The notes under the pieces were generated by a model. It saw only the letters and a list, made by a program, of their open reading frames with translations, had not been told where the DNA came from and did no database searches. Below, piece by piece: positions 1-10,126 of a stretch of 64,000 bases of DNA. Both the position numbers and the translations under genes were made by a program. How positions within the stretch are numbered: position 1 is the first letter of the stretch; every line of letters begins with the position of its first letter. Origin of the DNA: Parahoeflea alexandrii (GTDB taxonomy: Bacteria > Pseudomonadota > Alphaproteobacteria > Rhizobiales > Rhizobiaceae); the NCBI RefSeq assembly GCF_027214025.1, contig NZ_JAPWHB010000006.1, forward strand, positions 124,001-188,000. Reading direction: 5' to 3'.

Positions 1-608
1 CCGTTGACCGGCGTCAGCGCGGTCTCCCGGTCCGACAGCCGGATCGCCGATTTCGCCAGGTGATAGGTGCCCGCGAACGACCGTCCCTGTCCGATCGGCC
101 AGGTCATCGGCGCGCAGTCGAGCGCCAGCTTCTGTTCCACCTCGTCGAGGATCTCGAACGGATTGCGCGCCTCGCGGTCCATCTTGTTGACGAAGGTGAT
201 GATCGGAATGTCGCGCAAGCGGCAGACCTCGAACAGTTTCAGCGTCCGGGGCTCGATGCCCTTGGCCGCGTCGATCACCATCACCGCCGCGTCCACCGCC
301 GTCAGCGTCCGGTAGGTGTCGTCGGCGAAATCCTCGTGGCCCGGCGTGTCCAGCAGGTTGAAGACATGATTGTCATATTCGAACGTCATCACCGATGTGA
401 CCACCGAGATGCCGCGCTCGCGCTCGATCTTCATCCAGTCCGAGCGGGTCTGGATCCGGTCCTTCTTGGCCTTGACCTCGCCGGCCAGCTGGATCGCGCC
501 GCCGAACAGCAGCAGCTTTTCGGTCAGCGTCGTCTTGCCGGCGTCCGGGTGCGAGATGATGGCGAAGGTGCGGCGGCGGCCGACTTCCTCGGCAAGTGGT
601 TCGGGCAT
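1..608 (-). CDS. prfC: Peptide chain release factor 3, 5' part only
   Basis: Translation GTPase that recycles RF1/RF2 from the ribosome after termination. Only the N-terminal ~202 residues lie in the window; the gene runs off the left edge. From the ATG at 608 the protein reads [18 protein letters not shown], then the P-loop [10 protein letters not shown], a switch I region with RERGISV, the DTPGHEDF switch II and the NKMD guanine-recognition motif. The stretch between P-loop and switch I ([12 protein letters not shown]) is typical of RF3 rather than EF-G. It is divergent from dut, with 93 bases between the two starts. No anomaly is visible in the part present. Confidence 0.93.
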   Translation of the reverse strand, partial: MPEPLAEEVGRRRTFAIISHPDAGKTTLTEKLLLFGGAIQLAGEVKAKKDRIQTRSDWMKIERERGISVVTSVMTFEYDNHVFNLLDTPGHEDFADDTYRTLTAVDAAVMVIDAAKGIEPRTLKLFEVCRLRDIPIITFVNKMDREARNPFEILDEVEQKLALDCAPMTWPIGQGRSFAGTYHLAKSAIRLSDRETALTPVN

Positions 609-701
609 CGGGGGCGGATTCCTGTTGATTGCGCTGCCTTCTACCGTCTTGCCGCCCGCCATGCAATTGACCTGAACCCGGCAAGAGTAAAAGCTCGCAC
701 G

Positions 702-1196
702 ATGACCAACACCGTTCGCCTGTCCCAGCCTGCCCCGGATGCGCGTCCCGCGCTCCTCGTCCTCCGCTTGCCGCACGGCGAAGGCCTCGATCTGCCGTCC
801 TATGAAACGCCGGGTTCCGCCGGCATGGATCTGCGCGCCGCAATTGCCGAGGACACGCCGCTTGAGATCGCGCCCGGCGGCCGCTTCGCCGTCCCCACCG
901 GGCTGGTCATGGAAATCCCGCAAGGCTTCGAGGGCCAGGTCCGTCCGCGCTCCGGGCTGGCGCTCAAGTCCGGCATTACCTGCCTGAACACGCCCGGCAC
1001 CATCGATAGCGACTATCGCGGCGAGGTCAAGGTCATCCTCGCCAATCTCGGCACTGACGCCTTCACCGTGACGCGGGGCATGCGCATCGCCCAGCTGGTC
1101 ATCGCCCCGGTGGTGCAGGCCCGCATTGTCCTGCACGACAGCCTCAGCGAAACCGCCCGCGGCGCCGGCGGCTTCGGCTCGACGGGAACCGCATGA
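702..1196 (+). CDS. dut: Deoxyuridine 5'-triphosphate nucleotidohydrolase (dUTPase)
   Basis: Hydrolyses dUTP to dUMP and pyrophosphate, keeping uracil out of DNA and feeding dTMP synthesis; trimeric cytosolic enzyme. The 164-residue product has the five family motifs in order: [40 protein letters not shown], and the C-terminal [10 protein letters not shown] lid. I chose the ATG at 702 because it gives the usual family length; the same frame stays open far upstream, but that part is antisense to prfC and shows no dUTPase homology. The stop overlaps the start of the next gene by four bases (ATGA), so the two are probably translationally coupled. Confidence 0.96.
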   Translation: MTNTVRLSQPAPDARPALLVLRLPHGEGLDLPSYETPGSAGMDLRAAIAEDTPLEIAPGGRFAVPTGLVMEIPQGFEGQVRPRSGLALKSGITCLNTPGTIDSDYRGEVKVILANLGTDAFTVTRGMRIAQLVIAPVVQARIVLHDSLSETARGAGGFGSTGTA

Positions 1197-2197
1197 GCGG
1201 CCCGCTCACCGTCATCGACATGCACACCGGCGGCGAGCCGCTCAGGATCATCACCTCCGGCTATCCCGAATTGCCTGCGGGAACGATCCTGCAAAAGCGC
1301 GCCCATGTCCGCGACAATCTCGATCACCTCAGAAAGATTCTGATGTTCGAGCCGCGCGGTCATTTTGACATGTATGGCGCATTGCTGGTCGAGCCGGATT
1401 TGCCCGGCGCCGATCTGGCGGTGCTGTTCATGCACAATGAAGGCTATTCCACCATGTGCGGCCACGCCATCATCGCGCTCGGCCGCTATGCGGTGGATCA
1501 GGGCCTGGTGGAGCCCGACGGCGACCGCGCCACGGTCAACATCGAGTGCCCCTGCGGGCTGGTCCGCGCCGAGGTCGCCATCCGCGACGGCAAGGCCGCC
1601 GATGTCAGCTTCGAAAGCGTGCCCTCCTTCCTGTTTGCCCGCAATCAGACACTTGCGCTTGGCAATTGGGGCAAGATCAGCTTCGACATCGCCTATGGCG
1701 GCGCGTTTTATGCGCTGGCCGATGCCCGCCAGTTCGGTCTCAGGTTCGGCCGCGATCCGGTCGCGGCTTTCGTCGACGCTGCCGATCAGCTGACAAGGGC
1801 GGCTCAGGCGGCAATCCCGCTGAGCCATCCCGGTGCCGAGGATCTGGCCTTCCTCTATGGCTCGATCCTCACCGACGGCAATGATGCCTATTCGGATCGT
1901 CCGACGCGCAATGTCTGCGTCTTCGCCGACCGCCAGGTCGATCGGTCGCCCACCGGCTCCGGCGTCACCGCCCGGCTGGCGGCGATGCAGGCCCGCGGCC
2001 AGATCGCGGCCGGGCAGACGCGGATCTTCGAGAGCATCGTCGGCAGCCGGTTTTCGGGATCGGTCGCCTCGCTGACGAGCTGCGGGCCGCACCCCGCCAT
2101 CACCGCCCGCGTCTCCGGCCGGGCGTTTTACTCGGGCAAGGCGGAGTTCATCCTCGAGGAGGGTGACCCGCTGGCGGCGGGGTTTCTCGTGCGTTGA
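1193..2197 (+). CDS. Proline racemase family enzyme, probably trans-3-hydroxy-L-proline dehydratase
   Basis: 334 residues of the proline racemase / hydroxyproline epimerase fold. The first catalytic position is intact (MCGH, Cys89). The second, normally Cys in a DRSPCGTG motif of racemases and epimerases, is Thr254 in DRSPTGSG. In this family a Cys/Thr pair marks trans-3-hydroxy-L-proline dehydratase, which makes pyrroline-2-carboxylate, as in human L3HYPDH; Cys/Cys marks racemase or 4-hydroxyproline epimerase. The dehydratase call is therefore from family knowledge plus the visible residue. It is coupled to dut through an ATGA overlap, an unexpected partner, and no other hydroxyproline catabolism gene is nearby. 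The exact substrate is inferred. Confidence 0.82.
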   Translation: MSGPLTVIDMHTGGEPLRIITSGYPELPAGTILQKRAHVRDNLDHLRKILMFEPRGHFDMYGALLVEPDLPGADLAVLFMHNEGYSTMCGHAIIALGRYAVDQGLVEPDGDRATVNIECPCGLVRAEVAIRDGKAADVSFESVPSFLFARNQTLALGNWGKISFDIAYGGAFYALADARQFGLRFGRDPVAAFVDAADQLTRAAQAAIPLSHPGAEDLAFLYGSILTDGNDAYSDRPTRNVCVFADRQVDRSPTGSGVTARLAAMQARGQIAAGQTRIFESIVGSRFSGSVASLTSCGPHPAITARVSGRAFYSGKAEFILEEGDPLAAGFLVR

Positions 2198-2342
2198 CGC
2201 CGGCCGGCTAGTTGGAAATATTTTCCACGTTTCCTAATTCTCAAGGTATCGTATTGCGCGAAACCGAACGCGTCCTTGGCGGAGATGACTCGTCTGCGGA
2301 CGCTGCTCTGCTAGAGTCACGCCAACCAGAAGGAGCATTTTC

Positions 2343-3317
<975 letters not shown>

Positions 3318-3402
3318 GGGCTGTCTCGCCCCGCTTGAAACCGGGCATACTCGACGTATGGACGATCCGATGCACATCGCCGTCCGGTGACCCGGCGCGT
3401 GC

Positions 3403-3428
3403 CGGGAGTACGACGCGTCGTACTCCCG
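3403..3428. terminator. 26-nt perfect palindrome, probable bidirectional terminator
   Basis: CGGGAGTACGACG followed directly by its exact reverse complement, centred between 3415 and 3416. It lies between the convergent ends of cysK (3317) and comM (3432), touching the latter. There is no clear T-tract on either side, so it is either a Rho-independent-like hairpin with a four-base CGCG loop or a binding site for a dimeric protein. The position favours a shared terminator; the function is inferred. Confidence 0.45.
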
Positions 3429-3431
3429 CGT

Positions 3432-4964
3432 TCACGCCGCCTGGCTCACCCGCTCGGCGCCGATCCGGTAGGAGATCGCCTCGGCCAGGTGGATACGTCC
3501 GACCGTTTCCGCGCCGTCGAGATCGGCAAGCGTCCGTGCCACCTTGAGAATGCGGTGATAGGCGCGGGCCGAAAACCGCATCTTCTCCGCCGCGTCGCTG
3601 AGCAGCGCCTGTCCGCCCTGGTCGGGCTGGGCCACCTGCTCGACCAGCGAGGTCGTGCATTGCGAGTTGGTGCGGATGTCGGGCCGGCCGAGATCGAGGT
3701 AGCGGGCCTGCTGCATGCGCCGCGCCGCCGCCACCCGGGCGGCCACGTCGGCGCTTGCCTCCGCCGCTTGCGGCTTGATCAGGTCCTGCGCGCTGACCGC
3801 CGGCACATCGATGCGGATGTCGATCCGGTCCATCAGCGGGCCTGATATGCGCCCCTGGTAATCGGCCTGGCAGCGCAGCCCGCGCGAGCAGCTGTGCCCC
3901 GGTTCGCCCGCCATGCCGCAGCGGCACGGGTTCATCGCCGCGATCAGCTGGATGTTGGCCGGGTAGCTGACCCGGTGGTTGGCCCGCGCGATCACGCTCT
4001 CGCCGTTCTCCAGCGGCTGCCTCAGCGAATCGAGCACCTGCGGGGTGAATTCGGGGAATTCGTCGAGAAACAGGATGCCGTTATGCGCCAGCGACACCTC
4101 GCCCGGCCGGGCGCGCAACCCGCCGCCGACCATCGCCGCCATCGAGGCGGAATGGTGCGGCGCCCGGAACGGCCGCCGGTCCGAAAGCTTGCCGCCCGCC
4201 AGCTGCCCGGCGATGGAATGGATCATCGAGACTTCCAGCAGCTCGGCCGCCGACAGTGGCGGCAGGATCGAGGGCAGCCGCGCGGCCAGCATCGATTTGC
4301 CGGAGCCGGGCGGCCCGACCATGATCAGGTTGTGGCCGCCGGCTGCCGCCACCTCGAGCGCCCGCTTGGCGGTTTCCTGGCCCTTGATGTCGGAGAGGTC
4401 CGGCAGGTTGGCGGGGGCGGCCCGCATCGCCGGCACAGGGCGACCCAGCACCTGCGTGCCGCGGAAATGATTGGCGATGGCGATCAGCGAGCGCGGCGCC
4501 AGGATGTCGATCTCCTCGCCGGCCCAGGCCGCCTCCGGCCCGCTGCCCGCCGGGCAGATCAGCCCCTTGCCCAGCGCATTGGCGCCGATGGCCGCCGGCA
4601 GCGCGCCGGCGACGCTGGCGATGGTGCCGTCGAGCGACAGCTCGCCCAGCACAACGTAGCCGTCGAGCGCATCGCCGGGGATGGCCCCGAGCGCCGCCAT
4701 CAGCCCCAGCGCAATCGGCAGGTCGAAATGGCTGCCTTCCTTGCGCAGGTCCGCCGGCGCCAGGTTGACGGTGACCTTCTTGGCCGGCAGCGACAGTCCG
4801 GAGGCGTGCAGCGCCGCCTGCACCCGCTCCCGGCTCTCGGCCACCGCCTTGTCCGGCAGCCCGACGATGTGCATGTTCACCTTGCCCGGCGCGATCATCA
4901 CCTGAACATCGACCGGCACCGCCTCGATGCCCTGGAACGAAACCGTACTGACCCGCGCGACCAT
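3432..4964 (-). CDS. comM: YifB/ComM family Mg-chelatase-like AAA+ ATPase
   Basis: Homologue of ComM, a hexameric helicase that promotes branch migration during natural transformation, also found in many non-competent bacteria. 510 residues: an N-terminal Lon-protease-like substrate domain (1-~180), an AAA+ core with Walker A GPPGSGKS (~217-224) and Walker B ILFLDEFPEF (~297-306), a CxC...CxxxxxxC zinc site after MNPCRCG, and a C-terminal Mg-chelatase lid. I prefer the ATG at 4964 (MVARVSTVSFQGIE), which matches the usual family start and has GAGGGGG upstream; the ATG at 4982 in frame is an alternative. No other competence gene is nearby, so the role here is inferred from the family. Confidence 0.92.
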   Translation of the reverse strand: MVARVSTVSFQGIEAVPVDVQVMIAPGKVNMHIVGLPDKAVAESRERVQAALHASGLSLPAKKVTVNLAPADLRKEGSHFDLPIALGLMAALGAIPGDALDGYVVLGELSLDGTIASVAGALPAAIGANALGKGLICPAGSGPEAAWAGEEIDILAPRSLIAIANHFRGTQVLGRPVPAMRAAPANLPDLSDIKGQETAKRALEVAAAGGHNLIMVGPPGSGKSMLAARLPSILPPLSAAELLEVSMIHSIAGQLAGGKLSDRRPFRAPHHSASMAAMVGGGLRARPGEVSLAHNGILFLDEFPEFTPQVLDSLRQPLENGESVIARANHRVSYPANIQLIAAMNPCRCGMAGEPGHSCSRGLRCQADYQGRISGPLMDRIDIRIDVPAVSAQDLIKPQAAEASADVAARVAAARRMQQARYLDLGRPDIRTNSQCTTSLVEQVAQPDQGGQALLSDAAEKMRFSARAYHRILKVARTLADLDGAETVGRIHLAEAISYRIGAERVSQAA

Positions 4965-5420
4965 GTGTGCCTGCCCCCTCATGTTGCCTGTCCACCTGCG
5001 CCGGGCGTCACCGGAGTTCCCGTTATGCGCGATCCGGAGGGGATTGAAACACGGTATGCGGGGTAAAACAAGAACAATATGGCAACAATTACACCATTAA
5101 GGCGAAAAAAGGTTGTACCAGGTTGCGTTGATGGAACGCTGCGGGCCACTCGAAGCTCCGATGCGGGGCCGCTTCATCCGGCCATGCTGCGTCACGCCGC
5201 CCGCTGGCGAGGGCGGGATTGATCCCGGCGAAACCGGCCCGCGCGGAGGCTACGGGCGGCACCGGCAGGGAAATGCGGGGGCTGTACACATGATTGTTGC
5301 CCCGCGGGGTACAAATTCTGCGAAATCTGAATTAGGTCAGAGCCGTGGTCCGGGCGCTGCCCGGCAGCTCGGCACTCGGCCGGATAGTCGCCCGCAGTTA
5401 TTTCGGCACGGAGCAGTAGA
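4965..5420. other. Intergenic region between divergent comM and yciI-like genes
   Basis: About 456 bases without a supportable gene. It has an A-rich stretch around 5065-5110 that probably holds the comM promoter, then GC-rich sequence with several short open frames on both strands, none with recognisable homology or a matching ribosome site. A small inverted repeat (CCCCGCGGGG) lies near 5300. I see no RNA gene. Confidence 0.5.
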
Positions 5421-5723
5421 ATGGGATTTCTCAAGGATGGCGAGCATCTCTTCGTCATCGATCTGACCTACATTACCGCACTTGAAACCATCGACCCGCT
5501 GGTCGCTCCCCACATGGCCTTCATCGAGCGCAACTATGCAGCAGGCCTGTTCCTGGCCTCGGGCGCCAAGGTGCCACGCACCGGCGGCGTCATCATCGCC
5601 CGCGGGAAGTCCGTCGCCGATATCGAGGATCTGATCACCGCCGACCCGTTTCACATGGCCGGCGTCGCCCGCTACAAGATCACCGAATTCGACCCCGGCA
5701 ATGTCGCTGCTGCCTTGAGGTAG
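5421..5723 (+). CDS. YciI family protein
   Basis: 100-residue protein of the YciI-like ferredoxin-fold family. It has the N-terminal FVIDLTY strand, a conserved His in LVAPHMAFIE, ASGAKVPRTGG in the middle and the DPFHMAGVARYKI motif with the second conserved His near the C-terminus. The molecular activity of the family is poorly defined; some members act in chlorinated aromatic degradation and others are fused to regulators. The ATG at 5421 follows a GGAG ribosome site eight bases upstream. It converges on gshB with a 24-base gap. Confidence 0.85.
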   Translation: MGFLKDGEHLFVIDLTYITALETIDPLVAPHMAFIERNYAAGLFLASGAKVPRTGGVIIARGKSVADIEDLITADPFHMAGVARYKITEFDPGNVAAALR

Positions 5724-5747
5724 CCGGTTTCCCGGGCGCTGACGGCT

Positions 5748-6695
5748 TTACCGCCGCTTGGATTCGACCGCGTCCCAGAACAGGGCCGCGATGTCGGGCC
5801 CGCCAAAATTCCTGATTTCGCGAATGCCGGTGGGCGAGGTGACGTTGATCTCGGTCATCAGGTCGCCGATGATGTCGATGCCGACCAGGATGAAGCCGCG
5901 CGCCTTCAATGACGGCCCGATGCGGGCGCAGATTTCCTTCTCGCGATCCGTCAGTTCGCTGTGTTCGGCGCGGCCGCCGACATGCATGTTCGAGCGTGAA
6001 TCGTGTTCCGCCGGCACCCGGTTGATGGCGCCCACCGGCTCGCCGTCGATCAGGATGATGCGCTTGTCGCCGGCCCGCACATGCGGCAGGTATTCCTGCG
6101 CGATGAACGGCTCGCGGTACATCTGCGCGAACATTTCCAGAAGCGAGGACATGTTGCGGTCGTCGGGCTTGATGTGGAACACGCCGGCGCCGCCATTGCC
6201 GTAGAGCGGCTTGAGGATCATGTCGCCGACTTCCGCGCGGAAGGCGTTGATCGTCGCCGGATCGCGGGAAATCAGCGTCTTCGGCATCAGGTCGGGGAAT
6301 TCGGTGACGAAGATCTTCTCCGGCGAATTGCGCACCCAGGCCGGGTCGTTGACGACCAGCGTCTTCGGATGCACCCGCTCGAGCAGGTGTGTCGACGTGA
6401 TGTAGGACATGTCGAATGGCGGGTCCTGGCGCAACAGCACCACGTCCATGCTCGAAAGATCGATCTTTTCCTGCGGCCCGAGTTCGAAATGGTCGCCCTC
6501 GACATCCCTGAGGATCATCGGCTCGGCGATGGCCTGTACGACCCCGTCGCGCATCGACAGCTGGTCCGGCGTGTAGTGAAACAGGTGATAGCCGCGCGCC
6601 TGCGCCTCCAGCGACATGGCGAAGGTGGAATCGCCGGCGATCTTGATCGAGCTCACATGGTCCATCTGGACCGCGACATTCCGGATCTTGCTCAT
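5748..6695 (-). CDS. gshB: Glutathione synthetase
   Basis: ATP-grasp enzyme that joins gamma-glutamylcysteine and glycine to make glutathione. 315 residues from the ATG at 6695 ([13 protein letters not shown]), which has GGAGAG upstream; the frame extends further 5' into non-coding sequence and I reject that part. Visible family motifs are [26 protein letters not shown] for ATP binding, and the C-terminal [13 protein letters not shown]. In many alphaproteobacteria the gene follows rsmI and yraN on the same strand. Here the order and strand are kept, but a 3.4-kb low-GC insert lies in between, so gshB must have its own promoter in the 6696-7216 gap. Confidence 0.95.
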   Translation of the reverse strand: MSKIRNVAVQMDHVSSIKIAGDSTFAMSLEAQARGYHLFHYTPDQLSMRDGVVQAIAEPMILRDVEGDHFELGPQEKIDLSSMDVVLLRQDPPFDMSYITSTHLLERVHPKTLVVNDPAWVRNSPEKIFVTEFPDLMPKTLISRDPATINAFRAEVGDMILKPLYGNGGAGVFHIKPDDRNMSSLLEMFAQMYREPFIAQEYLPHVRAGDKRIILIDGEPVGAINRVPAEHDSRSNMHVGGRAEHSELTDREKEICARIGPSLKARGFILVGIDIIGDLMTEINVTSPTGIREIRNFGGPDIAALFWDAVESKRR

Positions 6696-7216
6696 GGGTA
6701 GGGTCTCTCCGCCAATCTGTTGGCTCTCACATAGGGCGTGGGTGGGGGGGATTGCAACGGGGGAGGGGATGGAAATGGGGGAATGACCATTCAGTGTCGG
6801 ATGAGCTAGCGGAACCATGTGGAGATACTTGTCGAAAAGGTTACGTTCCCGACTTCTCATAAGGGCAGGGAGCGGGAAATCTCGGCACAAGTTAACCTGA
6901 ATGTACTCCCCAAACTCACATCAGCCGATCTGATCAATTTTGATAAGTCGGCAATTGGAGCTGGTGTCGAAGCATCCGGAAGCCTGCCTTCAAAAGGGTC
7001 AGGATTAACGGGCGAGACAATTCTTCGCATGCGCCGTCCCATCCAATGAGCGTTGCATATCGCGCCTCGAACAGCGCGCGAAACGAACGAACCATAGCGC
7101 TTTATTTTAAGGCGTGCGAATTTCCGGACAAAATCGGAACAAGATTTCGGCGCTTCCGGAGTTGGATCCCAGGTGGCGGGCCCCCTTAAGAGGGTATGGG
7201 GTGCGACAGGAACAGT
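6696..7216. other. Low-GC intergenic region at the left side of the patatin insert
   Basis: About 520 bases. From roughly 6780 onward the base composition is clearly poorer in G+C than in gshB. A 76-codon frame on the plus strand (6819-7049) is open but has no recognisable homology and no ribosome site, so I do not call it. The stretch 7100-7216 has short inverted repeats (for example CCGGA...TCCGG around 7120-7160) that may terminate the patatin gene. It probably also carries the gshB promoter. Confidence 0.45.
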
Positions 7217-9832
7217 CTAAAGCCTCAAATGTTCTCTTAGCATTTCCTTGAGTTCGTCATGTGTTCTGCTCTCTGTGTTCCTCAACTCTTCAAGGGCACG
7301 GGATACGCTGTGGAATCCCAAGGCTCTGTAAACCTCCATCTGTTCCTCGGAGAAAAACTGATCAGCGGTCGATTCATGCGGGAAGTTGGGATAGCGCCGC
7401 TCGTAATCGAGAACGTAATCTGCCTCATCGCCAGTCACGTTAGCCTTTATGTAGAGAAGCACCCCGTCCTTGACCGCGCTGTTGGGTCCCGAATACAAAA
7501 TCTTGCCTATAGCAAAGTGATTGCCATGGGACGGATCCGATTTGGAGACCGATTCGGTGCGATTGGCGCTACGATTTCGTGCGGATGCACGGATGGGCAT
7601 CCAATCGATGTCTATTCTGTGACCAAGGTCTATTCTGGCGAAGCGCTGGGCGTCGGCGAGTGCGCCGAAGTTCATCGCAGGGTCGGCTTCCGAATCTATG
7701 ACAATAATCACTTTGCATCTGCGCTTAAGCAACTGGTACAGACCGATATTGTCGATATGGCCACCATCGCTGAGCAGCAGCTTTCGGCTACTCGTTCGCA
7801 GCAACCCAAACGCTTCCTGAAGAAGATAGAGGGAAAATATTTCAGTCCATTTTGGAACATTGTATTCTCCAGCAATCGAGTTGGGATTGTCCAGCCAGTA
7901 TCCCAGCCTCAAATTCAGAAGCGCAAGCGTAGGAGACAGAAGAGGCGTACCGACCCGGCCGGAATTCGAGGAAACAGCGGCCCCGGAAATTGCGACCGCA
8001 GTCGCCAGATCCACCTTGCGATTGGATTGATCGTACTGGCCCGGGCAAACGTAACCAGTCGCATCGCTGCCTATATGGGTTTTGGAGAACTGAAAGAATT
8101 CCGCCCGTCTGCCCCGCTTCGCCGGGTCAAAAGCATCACGCTTGATTTCATCTTCATCATATTCCTTGTCGCTGTAGCGCGTGGCGTTCAGCGTTGCATT
8201 GATCAGCAGCAACGGCGCTACATCCGTTTCAAGCTCCGACAATGCCAGCGATTGGGCCTCCTTCTTGCGATCCTTTGCTTCTCCGGGTTTGTTGGGCCCG
8301 AGCGCGAATGCGGTGTTTAGTCGATCGCGGTACAGTCCGTGCAGAGTATTTGCGTTCTCGGAGAATGTGAGGCTGACGAATATGGTGATACCGCTTATCC
8401 AGGCAAAGCACCGCAGTGCATCCCAGTATTGTTGCTGTCCCGCAGGATTGTCTCGCGTTGCAATCATTGCCAGATAGAGAGTACCAAAGAGAGCAAAAAA
8501 ATAGGCCAGCTTCCGGGCAGTAGCTCCCTTCTCTTCCCGAATCTTTTTGGAGGATGCCTTGATAAAGTCCCACGAGCCCCGGGCTCTCCAAGACGCGTAA
8601 ATGAGCCAGGCAAAAAAGGACAAGACAAAGCCAATGAAAAGAAAGCGCTCTCCCGAAAGGAACATGTTTGGGAGCAATGGATATTGTTCAGTTGGCCCAT
8701 AGTTAGAAGGTAGGGAGTTTGTTGCGATGCCGCTTGCCGCGATCCCGATAAACGCGACATAGAGGGCGAACGGCATTACAAACGCTGCCAAAACAATGAC
8801 CAGCTTTGCCAGAATGACCTTGAACATCGCGCCGATTGTCGGTGAATCTGTTGCGTTGGCTATTACACTTGCCAACTGTTGCCTGAACGCGACCACGGCC
8901 GATGCGGCGGCCGCGATACTCGCAGAAACTGTTGATAGTTCTGCTCCCCAGCTGAAATCGGGTGATCCAAACACCACGATCCATTTTTCGATGGCGTAGG
9001 TTTGGCTCTCGGCGATGAATGCCAGCAGGAGGGACACCACTCCAAACTTGGTGAGTGACGCGCCAAAGCCCCGATAGTCTGGCTTGGCATGCTTGGACCG
9101 GCTTCCGGTTATCTCACGGTAAGACCTCACAACGCCCCAAAGAGAAAGTAAGAAGAAACCTGTTATCAGCGTAATCTTTGTCACAAGAAAACGCTGGTGC
9201 AAGAGCTCGTAAACTGCCGCATTCGGATCCGATGATACCCAGTCTAGCCAGATGTCTGCGGCGAAACTGTACTTCAAATGGTCAACGGTCGGATTCGCCA
9301 GAATCACCATCGTTGCGAGGGGAAGAATTACAGCCAGAACCAGAATAATATTGACGACAAGGCCACGAAGCAGGACTCCCGTCGATTTCAAGACGTCATT
9401 GAACCCGTGCGGCATGAGATACCGGCTGTGGTCCCTGATATGTCTCAACTGCGGGCTGTCCTTGTAGTCATCCGGCGCAATTGCCAGGAACGGAAATTTG
9501 ACTTCCGACGGCACTTCTTTGGCACCGCGAGTCATTGCCGCAATCATGCTGGCGCCGATGTAGCCACCACCGGAAACGGTCGACAAGTAATCGATACGCT
9601 TTACCAGGTCGTTTGCCCCGAGAGCCTGCAATGCGCCCAGGCAGAATGATGCTGACCGGACACCTCCGCCAGACAGGGCAAGCCCGACAAGATCGGTAAT
9701 TTCCTCGCAGGCTTCTGGATCTTGTTCGTTTTCACCACGCCTTTTTCGGATCGCCACGCGTTCCGCTTTGACTACCTTTTCGAAGTCCGCCAGTACATTT
9801 GACGGTTCACTCTTGCTTTCGGAACCCGGCAT
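7217..9832 (-). CDS. Large multi-pass membrane patatin-like phospholipase
   Basis: 871 residues. The N-terminal part has the patatin oxyanion motif SGGGVRSASF (54-63) and a nucleophile elbow STVSGGGYIG, with Ser87 the likely catalytic Ser. The matching catalytic Asp appears 600 residues later in LSDGGHIDNIGL (Asp689). Between them lies a block of about seven to eight hydrophobic segments (about 153-178, 219-234, 262-276, 302-316, 340-368, 395-412, 441-458, 473-490), so the hydrolase is built around a membrane domain. It should cleave acyl esters of membrane lipids; the substrate is unknown. ATG at 9832 follows a GGAGG. Base composition is far below neighbours, which suggests horizontal acquisition. 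Confidence 0.8.
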   Translation of the reverse strand: MPGSESKSEPSNVLADFEKVVKAERVAIRKRRGENEQDPEACEEITDLVGLALSGGGVRSASFCLGALQALGANDLVKRIDYLSTVSGGGYIGASMIAAMTRGAKEVPSEVKFPFLAIAPDDYKDSPQLRHIRDHSRYLMPHGFNDVLKSTGVLLRGLVVNIILVLAVILPLATMVILANPTVDHLKYSFAADIWLDWVSSDPNAAVYELLHQRFLVTKITLITGFFLLSLWGVVRSYREITGSRSKHAKPDYRGFGASLTKFGVVSLLLAFIAESQTYAIEKWIVVFGSPDFSWGAELSTVSASIAAAASAVVAFRQQLASVIANATDSPTIGAMFKVILAKLVIVLAAFVMPFALYVAFIGIAASGIATNSLPSNYGPTEQYPLLPNMFLSGERFLFIGFVLSFFAWLIYASWRARGSWDFIKASSKKIREEKGATARKLAYFFALFGTLYLAMIATRDNPAGQQQYWDALRCFAWISGITIFVSLTFSENANTLHGLYRDRLNTAFALGPNKPGEAKDRKKEAQSLALSELETDVAPLLLINATLNATRYSDKEYDEDEIKRDAFDPAKRGRRAEFFQFSKTHIGSDATGYVCPGQYDQSNRKVDLATAVAISGAAVSSNSGRVGTPLLSPTLALLNLRLGYWLDNPNSIAGEYNVPKWTEIFSLYLLQEAFGLLRTSSRKLLLSDGGHIDNIGLYQLLKRRCKVIIVIDSEADPAMNFGALADAQRFARIDLGHRIDIDWMPIRASARNRSANRTESVSKSDPSHGNHFAIGKILYSGPNSAVKDGVLLYIKANVTGDEADYVLDYERRYPNFPHESTADQFFSEEQMEVYRALGFHSVSRALEELRNTESRTHDELKEMLREHLRL

Positions 9833-10126
9833 GAAGGTGCCCTCCGCCGTTCGGGATTTTTAAGATTGGAATTAATCTGATCTATTTCATTTATAGTATA
9901 GCTTATGGTAAGGTTTTTGCATATAAAATTCATTCCGGCAATGTATATGTCAAGTTAATATTGCGAAGTATACAAAGATAAATTGTGGCGCTTCAAGCGT
10001 CCTTTGTTCGGCGCAATAGCAAATAGCGACAAAGCGTGCAGAAGCCCGCTCGACGCGGAAAGCAATCAAGTCATCCGGGATGAACCCGTTCGGTTCAGCT
10101 TCTATCCCGGCAAGAGAGGCTATCCT
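9833..10126. other. AT-rich junction upstream of the patatin gene
   Basis: 294 bases without a gene. The stretch 9901-9960 is only 18/60 G+C by hand count, the poorest in the window, and probably contains the patatin promoter. G+C recovers from about 10010 toward yraN, marking the right edge of the insert. I see no flanking direct repeat, tRNA remnant or integrase. Confidence 0.5.

Noticed and set aside
60-701. Open frame upstream of and in phase with dut
   Set aside because: It is antisense to prfC, shows no dUTPase homology, and the ATG at 702 gives the normal dUTPase length.
3894-5066. 390-codon frame antisense to comM
   Set aside because: Composition is that of a shadow frame; comM on the opposite strand is complete.
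6819-7049. 76-codon frame in the low-GC region beside gshB
   Set aside because: No ribosome site, no recognisable homology, and low-GC intergenic sequence can hold such a frame by chance.
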